This document shows positions 7,288-13,246 of a DNA stretch of 13,246 nucleotides, one piece after another; positions within the stretch are counted from its first letter, which is position 1, and every line of letters begins with the position of its first letter. The DNA is from CAZYTO01 sp964650405. GTDB taxonomy: Bacteria; Acidobacteriota; Thermoanaerobaculia; Gp7-AA8. Location of the stretch: NCBI GenBank assembly GCA_964650405.1, contig CAZYTO010000158.1, positions 1 to 13,246 on the forward strand. The letters are read 5' to 3'. The notes below the pieces were generated by a model. That model was not told the DNA's origin, ran no database searches, and saw only the letters and a list, made by a program, of their open reading frames with translations. Position numbers and translations under genes: made by a program.

Positions 7288-7734
7288 ATGGACGATAGGA
7301 TCGTAGCCATCACACTAATGCTGACGATAACGGTTGTTGCAACGGCAATTTGGACACGCTTTCAACGGCGACGGTGGCCGCAGCATCGCGAGCTGCTTGA
7401 TTTCGGCACGATCGTCACGCTGTTCTATCACGAGACGGACATCACTGCGGCTGATGTCGAGCACGCTTACAGTCTTATCGCGGACGCTACAGGCGTCCCC
7501 GCAGGCGAGTTGCGCCCGACGGATCGTTTTGACCGGGAGCTCAAGCCGATGAGTGGTTGGGAACTCGACGATTCGCTTTCTGCTTTTTCGGCCGAGCTGG
7601 CACATGACGCAGCGCTGGCCGGTCTCGAATATCATCCGGAATCGATTGCCACGGTGGACGATGCATTGCGCCTGATGAATGAGATTCGGGGCCGGCAATT
7701 TCATAAAGCGCGAGCCGGCGGCGGTTCGGAGTGA
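7288..7734 (+). CDS. Membrane-anchored acyl-carrier-protein-like small protein
   Basis: This protein has 148 residues. ATG 7288 is preceded by GAGG at 8-nt spacing; a longer frame back to 7204 has no such site. A single N-terminal helix (about 5-22, IVAITLMLTITVVATAIW) followed by RFQRRR suggests an inner-membrane anchor with the rest in the cytoplasm. Residues ~52-135 follow the acyl carrier protein helix pattern: DVEHAYSLIADATGVPAGEL, then DRFDREL, a putative second helix around GWELDDSLSAFSAEL, and a closing ESIATVDDALRLMNEI. The canonical DSL phosphopantetheine site is not preserved; the Ser in PMSGWEL is the nearest candidate. I infer an ACP-like fold, possibly of the DUF1493 type, probably without a carrier role. 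It sits in a run of small island genes 80 nt after the HEAT-like gene. Confidence 0.65.
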   Translation: MDDRIVAITLMLTITVVATAIWTRFQRRRWPQHRELLDFGTIVTLFYHETDITAADVEHAYSLIADATGVPAGELRPTDRFDRELKPMSGWELDDSLSAFSAELAHDAALAGLEYHPESIATVDDALRLMNEIRGRQFHKARAGGGSE

Positions 7735-7738
7735 TCAA

Positions 7739-8110
7739 ATGACCGTCAGCCCGATCGTGGGAACGGAATCAACGGACGACCTCTTCCTGGCGTACGCGCT
7801 GGCGGCCCGCGCTCATGCAAGCGGTACGGAGGACGGTAATAGCGTCTTAGCGAATGAGCAGTTTGACAGGATCGTCCAAATCTATCGCGAACTGAAGCGC
7901 CGTGACGCGCGATCATGTCTGATCGCGCCGCTCAATTCGCCGGATCGCGGCGTTCAGTTATGGGCGGCCACGCATTCCCTTCCGATCGTTCCGGATGCCG
8001 CCGTCGCGATACTCGAGCGAATCGCCCAGGCGACACCTGGCCTGCTTGTGTTTTCCGCGTCGATGGTATTGAAGGCGTGGAGCGAAGGTACGTTCGTCGT
8101 GCCAGAGTAA
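7739..8110 (+). CDS. DUF2019-like (helical repeat) protein
   Basis: A 123-residue soluble protein that starts at ATG 7739, four nt after the previous stop. The pattern matches DUF2019 proteins: an N-terminal helix with AYALAARAHAS, then NEQFDRIVQIYRELKRRDA, then NSPDRGVQLWAATHSLPIVP (the HEAT-like 'D-VRLWAA-H-L' repeat), then ILERIAQATPGLLVFSASMV and an ending LKAWSEGTF. The family has no established activity; members turn up as solitary small genes and in immunity-type clusters, which suits this neighbourhood. No signal peptide or membrane segment is seen. Family assignment is from motif recognition only. Confidence 0.7.
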   Translation: MTVSPIVGTESTDDLFLAYALAARAHASGTEDGNSVLANEQFDRIVQIYRELKRRDARSCLIAPLNSPDRGVQLWAATHSLPIVPDAAVAILERIAQATPGLLVFSASMVLKAWSEGTFVVPE

Positions 8111-8146
8111 GGATTCGTTGTTCACATGACTTACGAGGTCGGGTGC

Positions 8147-8443
8147 ATGCACGTCAGATCCTCAATTGACTCGATACTCTCTGAGTTACCCCACATCGTG
8201 GCTTGGAACGACGCGGGCGAATTGGAGAGATTCGACGAACGGTTTGGCGGCGTAAGCGAAGCCGTTGGACCGATCATGGACGTTACCCGAGAACACGTCG
8301 CTCTCACGACGGACGATACGCCGACTCGCGACGAACTGATCGCATGGGCGTGGCTGATCAGGCCGTCGCTTAGCGCCCAACTACGTGATATCGCATCACC
8401 GAACATGTTGCGAATCATAGACTCGTACGGTCCGACAAGGTGA
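8147..8443 (+). CDS. Unrecognised small protein
   Basis: This protein of 98 residues was not assigned to a family. ATG 8147 has GAGG eight nt upstream and is preferred; ATG 8126, with AAGGA at a longer spacing, would add seven residues. The sequence is acidic and probably all-helical, with amphipathic stretches HVRSSIDSILSELPHIVAWN and ELIAWAWLIRPSLSAQLRDI and no membrane segment. It shares orientation, codon style and lower GC with the three genes before it, so it probably belongs to the same island. In the same frame after the stop, the sequence stays open for a further 58 codons, which could be debris of a longer ancestral gene or a neighbour. Confidence 0.55.
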   Translation: MHVRSSIDSILSELPHIVAWNDAGELERFDERFGGVSEAVGPIMDVTREHVALTTDDTPTRDELIAWAWLIRPSLSAQLRDIASPNMLRIIDSYGPTR

Positions 8444-8606
8444 AGGAATTCAGAGCCGGCTACTCATGCCAAGGCAGCCTACTCCGACGCGGGCCAGCGA
8501 TTGTACACATATGTGTGTGCGGATCCGGACGGCTCTGGCCACGCCGACTATCTCGTATGTGTCGGACGCGAAGAAGTACCTGCCGTTCTGGATCAAGATC
8601 GAGTGA
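8444..8606 (+). pseudogene. Possible coding debris in two frames
   Basis: Two overlapping frames look partly protein-like. The frame continuing from the preceding gene contains AYSDAGQRLYTYVCADPDGS and stays open to a stop at 8618. A second frame, with ATG 8466, ends PTISYVSDAKKYLPFWIKIE and a TGA at 8604-8606. The second tail has the look of a genuine C-terminus. A frameshifted remnant, or a join of two fragments, is plausible. No family is recognised. Confidence 0.3.
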
Positions 8607-8652
8607 TCGCTGGTCGCTGATCGCTGATCGCTGGTCGCTGATGGCTGATCGC
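8606..8652. repeat. RTCGCTG heptamer array
   Basis: Six full 7-nt units: ATCGCTG, GTCGCTG, ATCGCTG, ATCGCTG, GTCGCTG, ATGGCTG, then a partial ATCGC. The array fills the space between the end of the small-gene island and the converging stop codon of the cytochrome c gene. Confidence 0.85.
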
Positions 8653-8653
8653 G

Positions 8654-8992
8654 CTACTTCTTCAGCGTCCGGAGGAAGGCCACCAGCGCGTCGGCTTCGC
8701 TGGCGGCGAGCTTGGCCTTGTAGGCGGGCATCTTGCCCTTCCCGTCCTCGATGATCTTCTTCAGATCGGCGTCGGTCTGCTTCTGCACGTCGGCGGAGCC
8801 GAGGTCGCGGAGCTTCAGGCTCTTGCCCATGGAGGTCTCACCCTTGCCGTCGGGGCCGTGGCACATGGCGCACTTCGCCTTGAAGATGGCGGCGCCATCG
8901 GCGGCGAAGGCGGAGGTGGCGGCCAGGAGGACGAGGGAGACGACTGCGAGCGTGGCGAGGCTTCTCAGCATTGATTTCATCGTTGATCTCAT
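8654..8992 (-). CDS. Small periplasmic monoheme cytochrome c (class I)
   Basis: This protein has 112 residues from ATG 8992. The signal peptide is MRSTMKSMLRSLATLAVVSL followed by a hydrophobic run ending TSAFA, with cleavage before ADGAAIF. The mature part holds one heme motif CAMCH, a conserved GPDGKG loop and a distal Met in GKMPAYKAKL, which together define a soluble class I cytochrome c. Other starts are possible: ATG 9019 overlaps the stop of the preceding gene (ATGA), ATG 9004 lies only 1-2 nt after an AAGGAG, and ATG 8980 is also in frame. It is last in the ccmC-ccmD-multiheme operon and probably takes electrons from the inner-membrane cytochrome. Confidence 0.92.
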   Translation of the reverse strand: MRSTMKSMLRSLATLAVVSLVLLAATSAFAADGAAIFKAKCAMCHGPDGKGETSMGKSLKLRDLGSADVQKQTDADLKKIIEDGKGKMPAYKAKLAASEADALVAFLRTLKK

Positions 8993-9015
8993 CACGGAAT
9001 CCATTCTCCTTCTGA

Positions 9016-10518
<1,503 letters not shown>

Positions 10519-10536
10519 TCCCTCACTCCTTCTTCG

Positions 10537-10650
10537 TCAATGTTTCCGATAACGCGCGACGAGCCGCAGCGAGTAGACGGTCAGGGCGACGATGGTGATG
10601 ACGTAGGCGGCGATGACGAAGCTCCAGCCGCCGGCGATGCTGCCGTTCAT
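10537..10650 (-). CDS. ccmD: Heme exporter protein D (CcmD-like)
   Basis: A 37-residue protein with one membrane helix (about residues 10-28, SFVIAAYVITIVALTVYSLR) and a basic tail VARYRKH, the usual shape of CcmD. CcmD helps release holo-CcmE from the CcmABC complex in system I cytochrome c maturation. The ATG at 10650 overlaps the ccmC stop (ATGA), the standard ccmC-ccmD arrangement, which supports the call despite the small size. Confidence 0.85.
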   Translation of the reverse strand: MNGSIAGGWSFVIAAYVITIVALTVYSLRLVARYRKH

Positions 10651-11363
10651 ACCGTGACCTCCGCGGCGAGGATGTTCTCCTCGCCGAACCCTTCCTCGGG
10701 CGGCGCGGCCATCTCCTGGCGCAGCCGCTGGGCGGCCACGCGGGCGCGCACGCTCATGAGGAAGGCGATGAAGAAGAGCATGCCGAAGCCGTTCGTCAGC
10801 AGCGGGATGAGGAAGTCTTTCGATACCGTGCTGAGGTTCGACTGCTGCTGGTGCAGCGAGTTCCACCACCGCACGGAGAAGTAGACGATGGGGACGTCAA
10901 CGTAGCCGATGATCGTGGCCACGGACGACCAGGTGGCGCGCCGCACCGGCTCTTCGACGAAGTGCCGCAGCGCCGAGATGCCGAGGAACGCCGCCAGCAG
11001 GACGGCCACCGTGGTCAGCCGCGGATCCCAGTCCCACCACACTCCCCAGGTCGGCTTGGCCCAGATGGCTCCCTGCAGGGAGAGGAGGAAGCAGAGGAGG
11101 ACCGACACTTCGATGGCCGCCTCGAGCCGGCTGTCCCACCGGAAGCTGCCGGTGAAGAGGAAGAAGGCCGCGCAGATCATGGCCCAGGTGAGCGAGAGCA
11201 TGGCCCCCCACGCGGTGGGCACATGGATGTACATGATCCGCTGCGTCTCCCCCATGTGCGCTTCCGGCGGTGCGATGCCGAGGCCGTAGTACGTCCCCGC
11301 CGCCAGCAGAACGATCGCGGGTACGAACAGCCCCCCCACGAGTCCTCGGATGGATTGCTTCAT
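10647..11363 (-). CDS. ccmC: Heme transporter/lyase component CcmC
   Basis: CcmC presents heme to the chaperone CcmE during system I cytochrome c maturation. The protein has 238 residues with six hydrophobic segments, the tryptophan-rich WGVWWDWDP motif at 106-113, and flanking candidate heme-axial histidines H47 (MYIHVPTAW) and H171 (NSLHQQQ), as the family requires. ATG 11363 has GGAGG at 5-nt spacing; the open frame reaches 11444 but those 27 residues are not conserved-looking. The C-terminus carries an acidic extension, EEGFGEENILAAEV. ccmA, ccmB, ccmE, ccmF, ccmG and ccmH are not in this window. It heads an operon with ccmD and two cytochrome genes. Confidence 0.95.
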   Translation of the reverse strand: MKQSIRGLVGGLFVPAIVLLAAGTYYGLGIAPPEAHMGETQRIMYIHVPTAWGAMLSLTWAMICAAFFLFTGSFRWDSRLEAAIEVSVLLCFLLSLQGAIWAKPTWGVWWDWDPRLTTVAVLLAAFLGISALRHFVEEPVRRATWSSVATIIGYVDVPIVYFSVRWWNSLHQQQSNLSTVSKDFLIPLLTNGFGMLFFIAFLMSVRARVAAQRLRQEMAAPPEEGFGEENILAAEVTV

Positions 11364-11380
11364 ATCGCCTCCGGTTCCGC

Positions 11381-11444
11381 ACGATACGGTCGGGTGAAAG
11401 GGCGAGCGGCGAAGGGGGTCACGGGGGGAGGTGATGATTGTCAC
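11381..11444 (-). promoter_or_regulatory. CRP/FNR-type site and possible promoter upstream of ccmC
   Basis: GTGA-TGATTG-TCAC (11431-11444) matches the CRP-type half-site layout, GTGA-N6-TCAC. On the minus strand a TATCGT box (11386-11381) could be a -10 element, starting transcription near 11374. The site centre would then be about 63 nt upstream, close to a class I activator position. A CRP/FNR-family regulator would suit a respiratory operon, but this is inferred from a short motif. Confidence 0.4.
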
Positions 11445-11466
11445 TTGCGGGCCAGCGGGCGAGCGG
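11401..11466. repeat. Two copies of the GGCGAGCGG word
   Basis: GGCGAGCGG occurs at 11401-11409 and 11458-11466. It is the same word that builds the inverted repeat inside the RND gene, here in a non-coding spacer between ccmC and the PIN-like gene. Confidence 0.5.
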
Positions 11467-11513
11467 AGGCAGTTGGCAGAGGGCGGAGTGGCGCCCGAAG
11501 GCTGACGGCGCTG

Positions 11514-11945
11514 CTACACGAGTTGCAGGAACTCGTTTCGGTGAAGGCAGGGGATGCCGTGAGTGGTTACCGCTTCGAGAAGAGGCCGGTCCGTCGTGAT
11601 CAAGATACTCTCAGGCACAGCCAGGCAGGTCTGCACGAGATAACGATCCGCCGGTTTGACCTTCGATGACAGTTCTTCCGGAAATGGCGCCCAGGAGTCC
11701 CCATGGAGCAGATGACAGCGTTCGGAATTCAGCCGAATGGTCTTCATGAAGATCCTGCCAATGTCGGGTGCTGCTTTGCACAGGCTCCACGCCTTGTTGT
11801 CGAAGGCGCTCCCAACGGCGATGACCATCCGATGAGATGACGAGCCGAAGCGGATGAGGAGACCGAACGTCTCGGCCTTCTTCACTTCGCGGTTGTCGCC
11901 GCGCAGGTCCGCCCAGAACCATTCGTTGAAAACATAGCTGGCCAC
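11514..11945 (-). CDS. PIN-like domain protein paired with an ATPase
   Basis: A 143-residue protein that starts at GTG 11945, four nt after the ATPase stop, so the two are likely co-translated. The C-terminal part KPADRYLVQTCLAV...SILITTDRPLLEAV resembles the second half of PIN-domain nucleases, with acidic D100 and D119 in place (TTD-x-x-L). The N-terminus SYVFNEWFWADLRGDN sits where PIN proteins have a catalytic Asp, but shows Asn-Glu instead, with D13 and D17 nearby. It could be an active RNase of a diverged subfamily or an inactive one. Partnering with an OLD-type ATPase suggests a defence or toxin module. The PIN call has moderate confidence. Confidence 0.65.
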   Translation of the reverse strand: MASYVFNEWFWADLRGDNREVKKAETFGLLIRFGSSSHRMVIAVGSAFDNKAWSLCKAAPDIGRIFMKTIRLNSERCHLLHGDSWAPFPEELSSKVKPADRYLVQTCLAVPESILITTDRPLLEAVTTHGIPCLHRNEFLQLV

Positions 11946-11949
11946 GCGG

Positions 11950-12936
11950 CTACGAAACTCCCAGGAACGTCTTCATGTCCTGCAGTTCGGCTTCCATGAA
12001 CGAGGACAGACCGCCCTGGATCTGCCCTTCCCGCGATACGAACTCCTGTTCGAAACGAGTGGCCTTCCCCTCGCGTGTGGCGTGATAACAGACGAGATCT
12101 GCTGGTTGCAGGTGACCATCCTTGACGCAGGCCAGCAGCGAGAGTAGGAATTGCTCGCTGTGGGTTGTGAAGATGACCTGTTTCTCGTCTTCCTTGACGA
12201 TTCGGGCGAGGGCTCGCGCGAAGCTTCGGATCGCCGTTGGATGCAGGTGAACTTCAGGTTCTTCGATGAGAACGGTGGAGACTCCCGGGCGATGGATCTT
12301 GGCGAGCATGTAGATGACCTGGTTGACTCCGAAGCCGTCATTCACCAGGAGGCCGGGGACGCGCGCGCCCTTCATCTCCGTCGTCTGGAAGAAGGTGGTG
12401 GCCGTCCCGGGCGGCGTCTGAATACGGAAATCGCGGCCGAAGATTTCCCCGATGTCGAGGGATATCCGCGCCGGAGCGCGCGGATCGCTGATGATCAGGG
12501 AAGCAACTTCGTCCTCGGTGGTCGGTGTGACTCCCGGGCTGACAAGTGTGTAGTTCGGTTTGTAGAAGCCGCGGCGATGCGGGCAAATGTCGATGCGCGC
12601 GATCGAGTCGATGGGTGCATTGAGTGTCTCCGCGATCTCCGTCGCTCTGTGCAGCGTTTCGGGAGACGGGGTCGCCGGTGTCACGGTCGATGCGATGCCA
12701 TTCCAGTTGATGGCGTATTCGTGACCCGAGTCAGCGAGCGAATAAGGCCACGTCCGATTCACCGCATATGGGATCGCCACCGATGCACGAAGGTTGATGA
12801 AGGGTAGTGTGGAATGGATTTCCGCTTCGTTCCTACCAGGGTGAAACCCGTACAATCCTGTGCGTACCCGTCCGGGGAACCCGGTGGGTTCAGCCACGAG
12901 GGCTATAGAAGAGGCAAGGAGCGCGCGGGGGCCCAA
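11950..12936 (-). CDS. AAA/OLD-RecF-type ATPase, 5'-truncated and lacking Walker A
   Basis: This frame of 328 residues opens only at a TTG (12936), 16 codons after an in-frame stop at 12984. A GTG at 12897 is another candidate; the first ATG codons are near residue 188. The C-terminal half is a clear ABC-like ATPase head: a signature-like segment GLLVNDGFGVNQVIYMLAKI (196-215), Walker B TVLIEEPEVHLHP (221-233), and the switch His in IFTTHSEQFL (259). The N-terminal GxxxxGK[ST] loop that should precede these is absent from this frame, and I see none in the other minus-strand frames to the window end. The gene has probably lost about 40-60 N-terminal residues at a junction near 12935. Intact relatives in OLD, PARIS and similar systems couple ATP binding to a nuclease partner. 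Confidence 0.75.
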   Translation of the reverse strand: MGPRALLASSIALVAEPTGFPGRVRTGLYGFHPGRNEAEIHSTLPFINLRASVAIPYAVNRTWPYSLADSGHEYAINWNGIASTVTPATPSPETLHRATEIAETLNAPIDSIARIDICPHRRGFYKPNYTLVSPGVTPTTEDEVASLIISDPRAPARISLDIGEIFGRDFRIQTPPGTATTFFQTTEMKGARVPGLLVNDGFGVNQVIYMLAKIHRPGVSTVLIEEPEVHLHPTAIRSFARALARIVKEDEKQVIFTTHSEQFLLSLLACVKDGHLQPADLVCYHATREGKATRFEQEFVSREGQIQGGLSSFMEAELQDMKTFLGVS

Positions 12937-13130
12937 ACCACATAACGGTACCGTCGTACTGTCGCGCTGAGAGTGGCGGCCTCAAACCCCTAAAAACTTG
13001 GGCCAACGGTACCGCCGAGAACACGGAAACGACAAAGCCCCGCCAGTGGCGGGGCTTTGGTCGAACCAGGCTCCGTTTGACCGGGGCGCTGGACTTGCTG
13101 GCGGAGCGGTGAGTCTGGGGCTGGTTTTTC
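12937..13130. other. Non-coding junction region upstream of the truncated ATPase
   Basis: No convincing gene is seen here. It holds a direct repeat AACGGTACCG (12944-12953 and 13005-13014, 61 bp apart), opposing GGCCCAA/TTGGGCC words next to them, and a strong hairpin at 13034-13058. The repeated element lies just upstream of where the ATPase N-terminus is missing. Confidence 0.5.
13034..13058 (-). terminator. GC-rich hairpin, probable intrinsic terminator
   Basis: AAAGCCCCGCC and GGCGGGGCTTT form a perfect 11-bp stem with the 3-nt loop AGT. On the minus strand it is followed by TGTCGTTT, a weak T-rich tract. It would end transcription of a minus-strand gene finishing near 13131. The A/T ends of the stem allow function in both directions. 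Confidence 0.65.
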
Positions 13131-13246
13131 TCACCCCACTGCCCTGCTAAAAGGGAAATATGCAGGGAATTCGAACGTCAATGTCTCCAGCGTCTCGGTA
13201 ACGTCCCAGAAGATTGAGCGGACTGCAGGTCCTTGCAACGCACGAC
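13131..13246 (-). CDS. Possible C-terminal fragment of an unrecognised gene
   Basis: A minus-strand frame is open from the window edge to TGA 13133-13131, about 37 residues, ending LTFEFPAYFPFSRAVG. It is followed at a normal distance by the hairpin terminator, which is the main support for its being a real gene end. No family is recognised, and the short length makes chance possible. Confidence 0.25.
   Translation of the reverse strand, partial: RALQGPAVRSIFWDVTETLETLTFEFPAYFPFSRAVG

Noticed and set aside
2551..8652. CRISPR array as an explanation for the repeats
   Set aside because: Units are 7-8 nt, contiguous and degenerate, with no unique spacers and no cas genes.
6795..8653. Insertion sequence or prophage as the carrier of the small-gene island
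   Set aside because: No transposase, integrase, terminal inverted repeats or target duplication can be seen; only short word repeats mark the edges.
13060..13110. tRNA gene after the hairpin, from a GTCGAACC-like string
   Set aside because: No acceptor stem, D-arm or anticodon arm can be drawn around it.
13160..13201. Small plus-strand frame MQGIRTSMSPASR
   Set aside because: Only 13 codons, no ribosome binding site and no supporting context.

Overview
The window is very GC-rich in its core regions and carries Gram-negative features: an RND pump with a lipoprotein adaptor, system I cytochrome c maturation, and a NapC/NirT-type multiheme cytochrome. Together with short degenerate 7-8 bp 'word' repeats between and inside genes, this suggests a soil or groundwater Acidobacteriota-like bacterium. 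That taxonomic guess is an inference, not something the sequence proves.

Left block (1-6794, all minus strand): a tightly packed export operon, read from right to left. It begins with an ABC ATPase (6768-6016), followed by an ABC-2 permease fused to a catalytically degenerate M1-peptidase-like domain (6019-3350). Next come a second small ABC-2 permease (3353-2679), an HlyD/AcrA-type adaptor lipoprotein (2671-1511) and an RND pump that runs off the left edge (1514 to beyond 1). Four of the five genes are joined by 4-bp ATGA/GTGA overlaps, and the fifth junction has a 7-nt gap. The first start codon lies inside an inverted repeat that looks like a repressor operator, and the mRNA would be nearly leaderless.

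Middle island (about 6795-8653, plus strand): lower GC and different codon use. It holds four small genes: a HEAT-like protein, a membrane-anchored acyl-carrier-like protein, a DUF2019-like protein and an unrecognised protein. They are followed by coding remnants in two frames. The layout resembles an orphan immunity-gene island, and no toxin is seen. It is bounded by a GAGTGCY heptamer array plus a palindrome pair on the left and by an ATCGCTG heptamer array on the right.

Respiratory block (8654-11444, minus strand): ccmC, ccmD, a seven-heme NapC/NirT (ImcH-like) inner-membrane cytochrome with one CX3CH motif, and a small monoheme cytochrome c. A GTGA-N6-TCAC site upstream of ccmC fits a CRP/FNR-family regulator. 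The first two genes serve heme delivery for cytochrome assembly, and the last two are products of that assembly pathway.

Right block (11514-13246, minus strand): a PIN-like protein behind an OLD/RecF-type ATPase that has lost its N-terminal Walker A region. Upstream are a strong hairpin terminator, a repeated AACGGTACCG element and the possible 3' end of another gene. This looks like a decayed two-gene defence or toxin-type module.

The most unusual signal is the set of word-repeat families. Each has its own 7- or 8-nt word. They sit at block boundaries and also intrude in frame into two genes of the export operon.
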